The notes beneath the pieces are model-generated. The model ran no database searches and was not told the DNA's origin. It saw only the letters and a program-made list of their open reading frames with translations. The position numbers and the translations under genes were made by a program. Below are positions 1 through 8,134 of a DNA stretch of 64,000 nt, in pieces; position 1 is the first letter of the stretch, and every line of letters starts with the position of its first letter. The stretch covers positions 2,976,001 to 3,040,000 of the forward strand of contig NZ_JAPENL010000001.1 of the NCBI RefSeq assembly GCF_026342015.1. Reading direction: 5' to 3'. The stretch is from Micromonospora lupini. Its GTDB lineage: Bacteria > Actinomycetota > Actinomycetes > Mycobacteriales > Micromonosporaceae.

Positions 1-1
1 C

Positions 2-142
2 GTGGTGCTCGTCGACGTCGCCGTCGTCCTCGCCGCCATCCTCGCCCGCCACACCCTGATCGCGTGGACCGCCGCCGGCGTCGGCGTCGTCCTCGGGCTG
101 CTGCTCCTGGTCGCCTGCATCCACCTGGAGATGGACCGCTGA
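2..142 (+). CDS. Small two-helix membrane protein, possibly cut by the window edge
   Basis: An open frame of 46 codons ends at 142. It is nearly all hydrophobic: two likely membrane helices separated by a short polar turn (around ARHTL), then a charged tail HLEMDR. A GTG at position 2 could be the start, but the frame is open at the window edge. The stop overlaps the next ATG (TGATG), the coupling used throughout this rightward cassette. Function unknown. The family is not recognised. Confidence 0.5.
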   Translation: MVLVDVAVVLAAILARHTLIAWTAAGVGVVLGLLLLVACIHLEMDR

Positions 143-378
143 TGGCCACGCAGAAGTTCCGCCTCCACATCTTCGACGGGCAGTACGAGGTGCTGCACCA
201 CCAAACCCACGAACTGTTCCTCGACCTCGACGTGCCCGGCTACGAGAACACCCTCGACCGGCACCTCTGGGCACTCACCCGCGACGCCCGAGCGGCGAAC
301 GAACCGATGGACAGCCCGCGCATGGAGGTCCGCGACGCGGCCACCGGCACGGTGGTCCGGAACTGGACGACGACCTGA
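142..378 (+). CDS. Small soluble protein of unknown function
   Basis: 78 residues, beginning MATQKFRLHIFDGQYEVL, soluble and acidic, with a predicted beta-rich first half and a helical middle. No motif recognised. It shares one base with the stop of the gene before it and one with the start of the gene after it, so it is translationally coupled in a five-gene cassette that converges on the phage late operon. The tight coupling is the main support for its being a real gene. Confidence 0.65.
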   Translation: MATQKFRLHIFDGQYEVLHHQTHELFLDLDVPGYENTLDRHLWALTRDARAANEPMDSPRMEVRDAATGTVVRNWTTT

Positions 379-983
379 TGCTCACCGCGCTCCTGGCGGC
401 CGTACCGACGCCCACCCCGTCACCGAGCCCGACACCCGGGCCCGGTGGCGGCTCCTTCGAGATCACGCACACCATGTCCCCGACGACGGTTGCGATTCTG
501 CTGCTGCTCGCCCTGCTCATCGACTGGATGTCGGTCGGCCCGAACAGCCTGCGCGACCGGCTCGCGTTCATCATCGCCGTGCCCACCATCCGCGAGGGCT
601 TCGACGGCAGCCCACTCGACCAGTGGACCGTCGAGACGCTCAGCAAGCTGGTGCAGAGCTTGCTCGACTCCACCGGCGGCGCGTACATCGCTGGCGCCAG
701 CATCAACTTCGTCCTCGGCGCCGGCATCGCCCTTCTGTGGATCTACGCGGTCGGGTGCATGCTGCCGATCAAGTTGAGCAAGAAGTTGGGCCGGTTCGCC
801 ACGCTCTCGTTCCCGGCGTCCGGGCTGCGCAGGCTCAACGCGCCGCTGTGGATCGTGGCGATCCTGCTCGGCCTGATGTCCGACCTCCCCGGCGGCTTGG
901 TCGGCGACACCGCGCGAGCGCTGATCGACGCCGCCGCCACGCTCGTCGCACCCTGGCCCGCGATGCTGTTCGGAGACGCCTGA
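378..983 (+). CDS. Multi-pass membrane protein with Pro-rich N-terminus
   Basis: 201 residues. It opens with a hydrophobic stretch, then a Pro/Thr/Ser repeat (PTPTPSPSPTPGPG), then several likely membrane segments at roughly residues 33-52, 102-126 and 154-172. This arrangement of a flexible Pro-rich outer segment and membrane anchors resembles small proteins of actinomycete mobile elements, but no family was recognised. The following gene also encodes a membrane protein, so the two may form one membrane complex; that is inference. It begins in the TGATG overlap. Confidence 0.7.
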   Translation: MLTALLAAVPTPTPSPSPTPGPGGGSFEITHTMSPTTVAILLLLALLIDWMSVGPNSLRDRLAFIIAVPTIREGFDGSPLDQWTVETLSKLVQSLLDSTGGAYIAGASINFVLGAGIALLWIYAVGCMLPIKLSKKLGRFATLSFPASGLRRLNAPLWIVAILLGLMSDLPGGLVGDTARALIDAAATLVAPWPAMLFGDA

Positions 984-1438
984 TGACCATCATGCTGATC
1001 GCCGCGAGCAGTGAACCGGACCGCGGCTGGGGAGGGCCGATCGCGCTGCTGGTCGCCGGCGCGCTGTTCCTGCTGTTCATCGGGATCCAGGAGTACCGGG
1101 ACCCCTCCCCCACCGAGGATGAGGGGAGTGGTGTCAAGGTCAACTCGCAGGTCAGCTCGGTGCCTGACACCGATGACACCGGCCGTGACACCGGCTGGTT
1201 CGGGCGGATCGTCGAGCGCGGCGGCCGCCGAGTGCGAGTGGTCGACGAGCTCGTCGACGACGAGCTGGACCTGGACCTCGACGACGACGAAGAGCCGGAG
1301 ACCATCGAGGCGGCGGTCGCCCGGCTCGTGGATGCGCGCCAGCCGTACATGGAGATCGTGCGGCACCTGATGACCGTGCACCGGGTGTCGGAGCGGACGG
1401 CGAAGCGCCGCATCCGGGAGTACCGGCAGGCGGCATGA
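983..1438 (+). CDS. Membrane-anchored protein with C-terminal helix-turn-helix-like segment
   Basis: 151 residues. One membrane helix lies at about residues 18-36 (IALLVAGALFLLFIGIQ), followed by a long acidic disordered stretch rich in Asp/Glu (around LDLDLDDDEEPE). The C-terminal 45 residues form a basic helical segment ending in SERTAKRRIREYRQ, which looks like the recognition half of a helix-turn-helix. A membrane-tethered DNA-binding protein is plausible but unproven. Start ATG lies in the TGATG overlap with the upstream stop, and the next gene starts four bases before this stop. Confidence 0.65.
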   Translation: MTIMLIAASSEPDRGWGGPIALLVAGALFLLFIGIQEYRDPSPTEDEGSGVKVNSQVSSVPDTDDTGRDTGWFGRIVERGGRRVRVVDELVDDELDLDLDDDEEPETIEAAVARLVDARQPYMEIVRHLMTVHRVSERTAKRRIREYRQAA

Positions 1439-1677
1439 GTCACGGTAAGACGAAGTTCAGATACACCTGGGTCGCGAGCCGCGAGAACTGCACCGCCGAG
1501 CTGCACGAGACCGGCCGCGTGTGCGAGAACTGCGACACCGACCAGGTGTGTGAAGGCTGCGGAGACACCATCCCGGCCGGCAAGAAGTTCCGGTACTGCA
1601 CCGACAACGGTGAGGTCGTCTGCAAGAAGGAGTGCCAGAAGCGGGCCAGCGAGAAGTGGGGCGACGACTACTGCTGA
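1435..1677 (+). CDS. Zinc-ribbon-like protein
   Basis: 80 residues with about ten cysteines, including CENCDTDQVCEGCGDTIPAG and a later CKKEC. The CxxC pairs, separated by 10-25 residues, fit one or two zinc-binding knuckles. It overlaps the previous stop by four bases (ATGA) and is the last gene before the hairpin at 1712. Role unknown; small zinc ribbons in phages are often nucleic-acid or RNA-polymerase binders, which is only a suggestion here. Confidence 0.7.
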   Translation: MSHGKTKFRYTWVASRENCTAELHETGRVCENCDTDQVCEGCGDTIPAGKKFRYCTDNGEVVCKKECQKRASEKWGDDYC

Positions 1678-1711
1678 GGCGTTGCGCCGGGCGAACGGGT
1701 CCGGACACGCA

Positions 1712-1749
1712 GAAACGCCCCACCCGGCCGGAGCCGGGTGGGGCGTTTC
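1712..1749. terminator. Bidirectional intrinsic terminator hairpin
   Basis: A perfect 17-bp stem (GAAACGCCCCACCCGGC and its complement) encloses a CGGA loop. It lies between the convergent rightward cassette ending at 1677 and the leftward late operon ending at 1911. The A-rich left flank and T-rich right side (GTTTCGTTG) allow it to work in both directions. Confidence 0.85.
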
Positions 1750-1862
1750 GTTGTAGGCGGCGGGCACCCTGGTCGGTTACCGATCCCTCTCGGGCGGCGT
1801 GCGTGTTCCAGCTTTGGTGCGGCTGGCGGGCAGGACCTCAGCGGTACCGCGCCTGACCAGAG

Positions 1863-1890
1863 GTTGCCAGCCCGCGGGCAGGCTGGCAAC
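1863..1890 (-). terminator. Second hairpin at the end of the late operon
   Basis: A 10-bp perfect inverted repeat, GTTGCCAGCC and GGCTGGCAAC, with an 8-base loop lies 21 bases beyond the last late gene. There is no clear U-run on either side. It is probably a terminator or transcript-stabilising structure upstream of the stronger hairpin at 1712-1749. Nothing else was seen in 1750-1910. Confidence 0.5.
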
Positions 1891-1910
1891 GGACGCCGTG
1901 TGTGGCCGGC

Positions 1911-2276
1911 TCAGCGGCGCGAGAAGGTCTCCGGCTCGCCCGGGTCGGTGCCCGGGTCGGTCGGCTCGGTCGGGGTGTCCGAGCCGTCCGCGTCCGGGGT
2001 CTCCGCCCGGAACGCGGCCAGACCCGACGTGAGGGCGCTGACAGTGGAGACCACCCGGTCGGCCGCGGCCTGCGCCTCGGCGTCACCCTCGGGCACGCGG
2101 TTGACGATGATCCGCACGTCGTCCTGGAGGCCGGACAGGGCGGTTACGGCGGTGGTGAGCTGCTCGTTGGCAGCGTCGAGTTGCTGGGCGAGGTCGGACA
2201 CGATGGGCTCCATTCGTCGGATTCTTGCGGGCATCTGGACCCAGTCGCGGGCCCAGGTGATCAGGGGGGTGAGCAC
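1911..2276 (-). CDS. Small coiled-coil protein, last gene of the late operon
   Basis: 121 residues starting at GTG. A short amphipathic N-terminus is followed by a heptad-rich helix (about residues 20-60, VSDLAQQLDAANEQLTTAV) and a Ser/Thr/Pro/Glu-rich disordered tail. It lies directly downstream of the holin, four bases after its stop. Function is unknown; the place in the operon suggests a role in lysis or its timing. Family not recognised. Confidence 0.7.
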   Translation of the reverse strand: MLTPLITWARDWVQMPARIRRMEPIVSDLAQQLDAANEQLTTAVTALSGLQDDVRIIVNRVPEGDAEAQAAADRVVSTVSALTSGLAAFRAETPDADGSDTPTEPTDPGTDPGEPETFSRR

Positions 2277-2280
2277 GGCG

Positions 2281-2523
2281 TCAGGGGCGGGCTGAGGCCG
2301 AGGGGATCTCGACCAGCGACGGGCTGTTCGGCTCGCCGACGCCCACCGACACGATCGACGTCAGCAGTGACAGGACAGCGGCGCCGACCGCCACACCGCC
2401 GGCGAGCGGGAAGTCGGCGTGCAGCACGTTGAATCCGTCGAGGGCCCACAGACCCAGCAGGGCCTGCGCGGCGCTCTTGCCGGCGCGCTCGGCGGCGGAC
2501 TTCCAGAACTTCATGGTGAACAC
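2281..2523 (-). CDS. Holin, r1t-like family
   Basis: 80 residues. The core MKFWKSAAERAGKSAAQALL, a hydrophobic helix around VAVGAAVLSLLTSIVS and the ending GEPNSPSLVEI match small r1t-type phage holins, which open the membrane for endolysin access or activation. I place the start at the GTG preceded by AAGGAGG six bases upstream; an ATG nine bases further in (2514) lies too far from that ribosome site. It follows the endolysin and other small membrane proteins in the lysis region. Confidence 0.85.
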   Translation of the reverse strand: MFTMKFWKSAAERAGKSAAQALLGLWALDGFNVLHADFPLAGGVAVGAAVLSLLTSIVSVGVGEPNSPSLVEIPSASARP

Positions 2524-2551
2524 GAGGTGCCTCCTTGGGTACGGTCGTCGG

Positions 2552-2875
2552 ATGGTGCATGTGCCGTCACTGCCGGCCGCTGACCGGCTCGTACTGGCCG
2601 GGCTGTCCGGCGTCGCCGGCCGGTACGGCACCGGCAGCGACCGAGACACCCCACGCGACCAGGCCATCGCGGCGGTCCGTGAGGTGTCGACTGATCCGCG
2701 GCTGCTGGGCATCCAGGCCGGCGTCGCGCTGGCCGACCCGCAGGGCATCAGCGGGCCGACGGTCGAGCTGCTCCAGGCGGCCGGCGCCGACATGGAGGTC
2801 GCCGCGGCGCACGCGGCCGAGGTGCGGGCCCGGTTCGAGCGGGCCGGGATTCAGTACGAGCGGCCGCCGGAGTAG
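2552..2875 (+). CDS. Opposite-strand small protein inside the late operon (moron-like)
   Basis: 107 residues, soluble and Ala-rich, mostly helical, containing RDTPRDQAIAAVREVSTDPR and ending ARFERAGIQYERPPE. It fits exactly between two leftward genes (holin start at 2523, membrane gene stop at 2876) and is read against the late operon. Genes in that layout in prophages are often separately expressed from the lysogen. No family recognised and no convincing promoter seen in the 28 bases upstream. Amino-acid composition is that of a real protein. Confidence 0.65.
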   Translation: MVHVPSLPAADRLVLAGLSGVAGRYGTGSDRDTPRDQAIAAVREVSTDPRLLGIQAGVALADPQGISGPTVELLQAAGADMEVAAAHAAEVRARFERAGIQYERPPE

Positions 2876-3175
2876 CTACCGGCGCGCGGCCGGTTCGTGC
2901 TGTGCTCGGTGCAGAAGCACGCACCGCCAGACGATCTGCACGACGAGCAGTGCGAACGCCACCAGCACCACGACGTCGCGGCCCGGGTAGCCCGGCCAGA
3001 TCCGCGCCACGACGATCAGCGTCATCAACAGGCCCAGGTCGGCGGTGAACAGCATGACGTGCCGGCCGCCTGCGTTGTGCCGCCAGTCCCCGCCCGTCGT
3101 CCACCAGAACACGACGACGAAGTACCAGCAGGCGCCGGCGCCGACCGCCGCCAGGACTGTCGTTAGGTCTCTCAT
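2876..3175 (-). CDS. Three-helix membrane protein of the lysis region
   Basis: 99 residues with three likely membrane helices (about residues 5-25, 41-60 and 68-88) and a charged C-terminus (HRAQHEPAARR). Size and location suit a second holin-like or spanin-like accessory of lysis, but no family is certain. Its ATG overlaps the stop of the gene upstream by four bases. Confidence 0.75.
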   Translation of the reverse strand: MRDLTTVLAAVGAGACWYFVVVFWWTTGGDWRHNAGGRHVMLFTADLGLLMTLIVVARIWPGYPGRDVVVLVAFALLVVQIVWRCVLLHRAQHEPAARR

Positions 3176-3372
3176 CTCGACCCCCGCAACGCTGAAGTGA
3201 TCATCGGGCCGAAGTGGTTGCGGCGGCGCAACTCGACCAGCTTCGCGGCCACCGCGTCGACCGTGTCGTCGTCGGCGCGGGCCCGCTGCAGGCTGCGTTC
3301 GGCGTCCGCCGCCCGGTCGCGGGCCGCCTCGGTCTCGGGGGACGGGCCCCGGCGTCTACGCCACCAGGTCAT
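3172..3372 (-). CDS. Small basic helical protein of the lysis region
   Basis: 66 residues, beginning MTWWRRRRGPS, then a charged helix (ETEAARDRAADAERSLQRA) and an ending LRRRNHFGPMITSALRG. Similar short proteins with a Trp/Arg start and an LRRRNHF motif occur near lysis genes of actinophages; I recall the pattern but cannot verify it here. Overlaps the genes on both sides. Confidence 0.7.
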   Translation of the reverse strand: MTWWRRRRGPSPETEAARDRAADAERSLQRARADDDTVDAVAAKLVELRRRNHFGPMITSALRGSR

Positions 3373-3646
3373 CGCGGCCCGCCTCCCTCGCCAGGGACTG
3401 CAGCAGCTGCACCGTCAGGTCCGACTGTGCCAGCAACTTGTCCACCTGCTGACCACGTACCCGCAGCTCTTCGTCGCGACTCGCGAGCGTCTCCTGCAGG
3501 TGCGTGATCTGCTCCGCCTTGTCCCGGATCCGGTCCTCCAAGACCGGGCGGGGCAGCAGACGGCCGGTCAGGATCAGCAGCACGACCAGCGACAGGAGGC
3601 CGACGGGACCGACCTTGCCGGCCAGCTCGGCGACCGGCACATCCAC
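3356..3646 (-). CDS. Membrane-anchored coiled-coil protein of the lysis region
   Basis: 96 residues: one membrane helix (about 13-32, VGPVGLLSLVVLLILTGRLL) then a long coiled coil (about 38-85, KAEQITHLQETLASRDEELR). One transmembrane segment with a cytoplasmic coiled coil is a common design for lysis-regulating phage proteins. Starts at GTG five bases after the endolysin stop and overlaps the next gene by 17 bases. Confidence 0.75.
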   Translation of the reverse strand: MDVPVAELAGKVGPVGLLSLVVLLILTGRLLPRPVLEDRIRDKAEQITHLQETLASRDEELRVRGQQVDKLLAQSDLTVQLLQSLAREAGRDDLVA

Positions 3647-3650
3647 CGGG

Positions 3651-4625
3651 TCAGTCCTGCGGTGCAGTGGCGCCGGCGGGTAGGAGCTCGCGCAGCTTGA
3701 CGAGCACCTGCTCGGCGGTCAGCTCCCCGGACTCCATTCGCCCGAGCAGGTCGGCGACCTGGTCCAGCTTGCCGGACAGGTCGGCCAGCTCGGTGGCCGT
3801 CTTCGCGTCGCGCGCCACCTCGGCCGCGGCGACCTGGTCGACGCGGGCCAGGATCGCCTTGGTGTCGAGGCCCTGCACCGCGCCGAGCACAGCGGCCTGC
3901 ATGGCCGTCATCTGCTTGCCGAGCGCGACGAGTGAGGGGAACGTCTGCTTGTGCTCCTTGCCGAAGACCTGGTCGGTGCCGTCGGTGATGCGGGTGTAGA
4001 CCTGCCCGATCGGGTTCCGGCCGTCCATGACCGTGAGGTTCTTGTGGACGGTGGCCAGCCAGTTGTGCTCTTCCGGGGTCATGTCGTCGTCCTCCAGGAG
4101 TCCGATGGAGCTGAGGTAGCGGCGGAACAGGGGCCGCTGGTCGCGGCCTGCCTTGATCGCGTCGCGGAAGAAGCTGAAGTGGGTGTGCCAGCGGTGCGAA
4201 CTGTCGCCGCTCGACCGCTTCCCGAGGCGATCCCACCGCTTCACGGTCGTGCCGTCTGGGCTGTAGATGATCTCGCGGATGTCCCGGGTGTCCGGCGCGT
4301 TCGCGGCGCACTGCCCGACGCACCAGAGCGAGAAGCTGGGCAGGGTGTGCGTACGTCCGGCGGAGCGAACCGAGAAGCCACCGACGTCCAGCGCCGCCGC
4401 GTCGAGCGTCAGGCCGGCCCGGTCCCGGGACGACTCGACCACCGAGTAGTCGTTCGTCACCACCCGGTCGGAGCCGCAGTGGTAGCCGCCCCGGTGGGCC
4501 GGGTCGCCGACGATCCCGACCTCCGCCGGCTCCAGGTCGGCGGGGCGGTCGCTGTTCGGGTCGACGTTGAGGTGAGCCAGGAGCAGGCTACGGACGGCCT
4601 GCAGGTTCGAGGGTGCTCGGGTCAC
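3651..4625 (-). CDS. Probable endolysin with LAS/M15-like zinc peptidase domain
   Basis: 324 residues. The N-terminal half contains GGYHCGSDRV (His49), a later AALDVGGF (Asp80) and WHTHFSFF (His147/149), the His-Asp-HxH spacing of LAS-type peptidoglycan peptidases (D-Ala-D-Ala carboxypeptidase-like). After an acidic linker (LLEDDDMTPEEHNW) the C-terminal 130 residues are helical and repetitive and may anchor or oligomerise the protein. The GTG start overlaps the SGNH gene stop (GTGA). Next to the holin and other lysis membrane genes, it is the best candidate for the cell-wall hydrolase. Family assignment is from motif spacing only; a tail-associated structural role is not excluded. Confidence 0.6.
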   Translation of the reverse strand: MTRAPSNLQAVRSLLLAHLNVDPNSDRPADLEPAEVGIVGDPAHRGGYHCGSDRVVTNDYSVVESSRDRAGLTLDAAALDVGGFSVRSAGRTHTLPSFSLWCVGQCAANAPDTRDIREIIYSPDGTTVKRWDRLGKRSSGDSSHRWHTHFSFFRDAIKAGRDQRPLFRRYLSSIGLLEDDDMTPEEHNWLATVHKNLTVMDGRNPIGQVYTRITDGTDQVFGKEHKQTFPSLVALGKQMTAMQAAVLGAVQGLDTKAILARVDQVAAAEVARDAKTATELADLSGKLDQVADLLGRMESGELTAEQVLVKLRELLPAGATAPQD

Positions 4626-5464
4626 TGATTGATTCCCATCTGCTCGCACGGCGTCCAGTTGGGGACCGCCCCGCCCGGCCGGCGGCCGGTCAGTCCGCAC
4701 GGCAGCGGAGCCGACGGCGGAGACACCAGCGACGCCGCGATCGCGTTGAAGATCAGCCGCGCCATCACCGCGTAGCCGCCCTCGGTCGGGTGGACGCCGC
4801 AGGCGTCGAGGTACCCCTCGGGGATGGACTGCAGGTCGATCCAGCCCGGGACACGCTTGCCGAACTCGTCGACGACGCGGACGGCCCGGTAGATCGCATC
4901 GTTCACGCGAGCCTCGGACGCCGGCAGCCAGCTCGGGCTCGGGCCGGGCGGGGTGGTGCACGCCGGCGTCGCCCGGCCCGCGCTGTACTGCACCCACGTC
5001 GGCCAGACGACCACGTCCGGGTCGAGGTCCAGCGCGGTGTCGAGCAGCGCCCGGTACGTGCTCTCGAACGCGGCGACGGTGTCCGCGCTGGCGTTGTCCA
5101 ACCTGTTGTTGGTGCCGCAGTTCAGGATGATCAGGTCGGGCCGGTGGGTGGTGACCAGGCTGGCCATCCGCGACGTCCAGTAGCCGCACGTCGTGCCGCC
5201 CATGGCCGCGACGACCATCCGGTTCGGGATGCAGGCGGCGTCGAGCAGTCGGCCCAGCTCGGCCCGGTAGCCGGCCGACACCGACCCGGCCATCGTCGCG
5301 CCCTCCGTGATCGAGTCGCCGATCGTGAGGATGACCCGCTCCGCCGGCGCCGGAGACGGACACGTCACCGCCGCGGCCGCCGACGTCGCCGGCGGAACAC
5401 CGGCCGCCGCGGTGGCCACCAGCACCACCACGGCCAGGGCGACGACAGCACGGATCCGAACCAT
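4622..5464 (-). CDS. Secreted SGNH/GDSL-family hydrolase
   Basis: 280 residues. A signal peptide (about residues 1-32, hydrophobic core AVVALAVVVLVATAAAG, Ala-rich cleavage region) is followed by the SGNH blocks: GDSIT with nucleophile Ser51, the Gly of AMGGTT, Asn in GTNN (117-120) and the catalytic pair Asp220/His225 in DACGVHP. SGNH enzymes cleave acyl or acetyl esters. ATG at 5464 is chosen because GGAGG lies five bases upstream; an upstream GTG overlaps that site. It lies between the tail fibre and the endolysin genes, so it may act on the cell envelope at lysis or entry. A signal peptide is unusual in this position. Confidence 0.85.
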   Translation of the reverse strand: MVRIRAVVALAVVVLVATAAAGVPPATSAAAAVTCPSPAPAERVILTIGDSITEGATMAGSVSAGYRAELGRLLDAACIPNRMVVAAMGGTTCGYWTSRMASLVTTHRPDLIILNCGTNNRLDNASADTVAAFESTYRALLDTALDLDPDVVVWPTWVQYSAGRATPACTTPPGPSPSWLPASEARVNDAIYRAVRVVDEFGKRVPGWIDLQSIPEGYLDACGVHPTEGGYAVMARLIFNAIAASLVSPPSAPLPCGLTGRRPGGAVPNWTPCEQMGINQ

Positions 5465-5557
5465 GAACACCTCCAGGCATGAAGACGCCGCCCGGCGGGC
5501 GGTCAGCCCGAGCCAGACGGCGGAGAAGGAAACGGCCGCCGTGGCGGCCGGGGCGGG

Positions 5558-8122
5558 TCAGGCGGTCCAGACGCCGCCGATGGTCGTGCCGATGACGCTG
5601 CGCACCTGAGCGCGGTACTCGTAGGCCACGCCGGACACGGCCCGCCAGTCGTCGACGACCGCACCGGGCTGCAGACCGGTCGCGATCCGCACGCCCAGCT
5701 CTGGGTCGCTGACCCGTACCCGCACCTCGTCGACCCACATGACGTCGCCGGACGCCGGGACGCTGTCGATCACCGCGCACAGGGTCATCTGCGTGGCGTT
5801 GGCCGGCGCGGTCGCGGCCGCCCACCGGTAGTCCCACACGGTCGCGGCGGGCGCCGGCTTCGCGATCCCGTTACGCGCGGAAAGGAACGTCCCGCCGGCG
5901 TTGTACCAGCGGAACTGCGCCAGGAGGTCCCGGGTTGCCACGGACGCCGTCGCCCACAGGTCGAGGAAGTAGGTCACACCCGGCTGGCACGGCATCTTGA
6001 TGGTCTCGACGTACGAGCCGAGCGGATCGGCGCCGGTAGAGGTCAGCTGGTACGACCAGGATCCGCTGTGCGCCCGGGTAGTCGACCTGGCGGCGGTGCC
6101 GGCGTTCGGCGTACCCCAGCCGGACATGTCGGCCGTCTCGAAGTGCTCTTCCCGCAGGTACGGGTAGAGGATCGGGCGGCGGTACACGTCCTGGCTGGCG
6201 ACGGCCGGCTGCAGGCCGACGGGCGTCGGGTTGGTGATGGTCACCCGGTTGACCCCGAGGTTCGGCAGCGGTGTCACGGTCAGCGTGGCGACGGCCGGCT
6301 CGACGAAGTCGACGCTGAAGTTCCGCTGGATCTCGTCGGACGCCAGGCCCTTGAGGTTGCGGGTCTGGACGAACGCCGTGTACGAGAACAGGTCGCCGAG
6401 CGCGAAGTCCGGGGTGTAGCTGGTGGCGGTGCCTGCCACCCAGCCGGAGTCGTGAACCACCTCGGAGAGGATCTGCAGCCGCACCCGGTACGCGGTCTGC
6501 TCTGCCACGGTCCAGCTGATCGTGACACTGTCTGTGGTCAGCACCTGAGCCACCGTCGGGGCGGTGATCGTCGGGTTGACCTTGCCGGACGGGATGACGA
6601 CGAACGCGTCGGAGTAGACGCTGGCGAGGTCGCCGCTGTCCCAGTACTTGACCCGGTAGGAGTGCGGCGCGTCGCTGGTCAGGCCCCACCCGGAGGCGAG
6701 GCTACGGGCGGTGGTGCCGCCAGTGTTCTTCACCTCCGCCGCCTGCCACGTGGAGTCCGAGGCGCGGAAGTACGCGAGCGCGCCGGCGCCGATCTGGCGG
6801 GACAGCGCCCACGCGATCTGCGAATCGGCCGGGTCGGGGTCCGAGAACAGCCAGTCCAGGTTCAACGCGGCGCTGACGTTCGCTGCGCTGCCGTTGTCGA
6901 CTCCGATGGCGGTCAGGTCCCACACGGGCGTGTTTGGTGCGTACGACAACACCTGGTGGGTCGACACGATGGTGTTCGGCGAGCCCGAGTGCGCGGTCAC
7001 GACGTCGTATCGGGCCGACCCGGCCGACTCGTGACGTACCCCGTAGTTCTGCCCGGCGCTGCCGAGGATCGCCGTGCCGGTGACGGTGCCCCAGCTGGTC
7101 CACGTGCCGCTCGCCCGGACGAAGTCGACGTAGTAGAGCAGGTTGGTCGACGTGCCGACGGCGAAGATTCTGAAGTCGCGCGACGTCGAGTTGTACGACA
7201 GCGTGCAGTTGCGGACCACGCCGGTCGGGTGAACCGGCGTCGACCGCCAGGTGGTGCGGGTGTTCGAGGCGTCCCGCTCGGCGACGAGGACCCGGTCGGT
7301 CATCCCCGCGTCGGGGTTGGGGATGGCCATCAGGAAGACCTTGCCGTCCCAGCGGCCGGGGATCGCGTCGACGCCGGCCAACCCGGACTTGAGCAGCACC
7401 GTCGACGACGGGCCGGCGAACGTCGACCCGTTCCACGGCAACTTCACGACCCTCAGCTCCTGGCGGCCGAACACGCACCAGAGGTGCGGGATATCCGCGC
7501 CCTTGCCGGTGCCCCAGTGCTCGATGTCCATCTGCGGCGTCGACCGGCCGGCGGTGCCCGGGTACATCCACTGCCGCTTGCCCGTGATGATGCTGTTGTT
7601 GCGGGTCAGCGTCCCATTGGCGGCCTGGTCGACGCCGTGCAGCGTCACGCCCAGCAGCCCGCTGAACGTGGTGCCGGCGGCGACGACGACCCGGGCAGTG
7701 CCGTTCGCGGGATTGCCGACGACCGTCACGTCGAGACCGGTGTGGATCGACCCGGCAACACCGCCGTTGGCCGGTTCGCTGATCTGCAGCGGGTTGCCGG
7801 CCGAGAACGTCAACGCGTTGCCGATGCACCGGCGCACCCAGAGCCGGTCCTGGTTCGTCTCCGACGTGCGGTAGGCGATCCACAGCTCACCACCCGAGGT
7901 GATGTGCAGGCCCGAGATCTCCTGCACCGTCGTGGAGATCGTCCACGACCCGGCCAGCGCCCAGCTGGTGCCGCCGTTCGTCGACCGGTAGTAGCTGACG
8001 CCATCCGACGCGTTGTTCAGCACCACCGTCCACAGCACACCGCCGACGTCCTGCCGGTCGATCCCGGACACGCCGGGCGGCTGCAACGGGTTGGACAGAG
8101 TCGAGGTGGCAACGGAACCCAT
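5558..8122 (-). CDS. Large tail fibre / receptor-binding protein
   Basis: 854 residues. The N-terminal 450 residues resemble a beta-propeller of sialidase/BNR type (repeats such as YYRSTNGGTSWALAGSW), followed by a fibronectin-III-like stretch (about 500-600, VTISWTVAEQTAYRVRLQIL) and a jelly-roll carbohydrate-binding-like domain (about 660-790, HFETADMSGWGTPNAG). Such mosaics are typical of tail-tip proteins that contact host glycans. It is the last of the tail genes, downstream of the baseplate proteins. No clear sialidase catalytic set was seen, so binding is more likely than cleavage. Confidence 0.75.
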   Translation of the reverse strand: MGSVATSTLSNPLQPPGVSGIDRQDVGGVLWTVVLNNASDGVSYYRSTNGGTSWALAGSWTISTTVQEISGLHITSGGELWIAYRTSETNQDRLWVRRCIGNALTFSAGNPLQISEPANGGVAGSIHTGLDVTVVGNPANGTARVVVAAGTTFSGLLGVTLHGVDQAANGTLTRNNSIITGKRQWMYPGTAGRSTPQMDIEHWGTGKGADIPHLWCVFGRQELRVVKLPWNGSTFAGPSSTVLLKSGLAGVDAIPGRWDGKVFLMAIPNPDAGMTDRVLVAERDASNTRTTWRSTPVHPTGVVRNCTLSYNSTSRDFRIFAVGTSTNLLYYVDFVRASGTWTSWGTVTGTAILGSAGQNYGVRHESAGSARYDVVTAHSGSPNTIVSTHQVLSYAPNTPVWDLTAIGVDNGSAANVSAALNLDWLFSDPDPADSQIAWALSRQIGAGALAYFRASDSTWQAAEVKNTGGTTARSLASGWGLTSDAPHSYRVKYWDSGDLASVYSDAFVVIPSGKVNPTITAPTVAQVLTTDSVTISWTVAEQTAYRVRLQILSEVVHDSGWVAGTATSYTPDFALGDLFSYTAFVQTRNLKGLASDEIQRNFSVDFVEPAVATLTVTPLPNLGVNRVTITNPTPVGLQPAVASQDVYRRPILYPYLREEHFETADMSGWGTPNAGTAARSTTRAHSGSWSYQLTSTGADPLGSYVETIKMPCQPGVTYFLDLWATASVATRDLLAQFRWYNAGGTFLSARNGIAKPAPAATVWDYRWAAATAPANATQMTLCAVIDSVPASGDVMWVDEVRVRVSDPELGVRIATGLQPGAVVDDWRAVSGVAYEYRAQVRSVIGTTIGGVWTA

Positions 8123-8134
8123 CCTGCGGACCTC

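Noticed and set aside
1..1910. Left attachment site of the prophage
   Set aside because: No GATTATGAGTC and no tRNA 3' half were found here, so the prophage boundary is outside the window.
4626..5837. Upstream extension of the endolysin frame
   Set aside because: The part before the GTG at 4625 is an Arg/Gly-rich shadow of the SGNH gene; coupling places the start at 4625.
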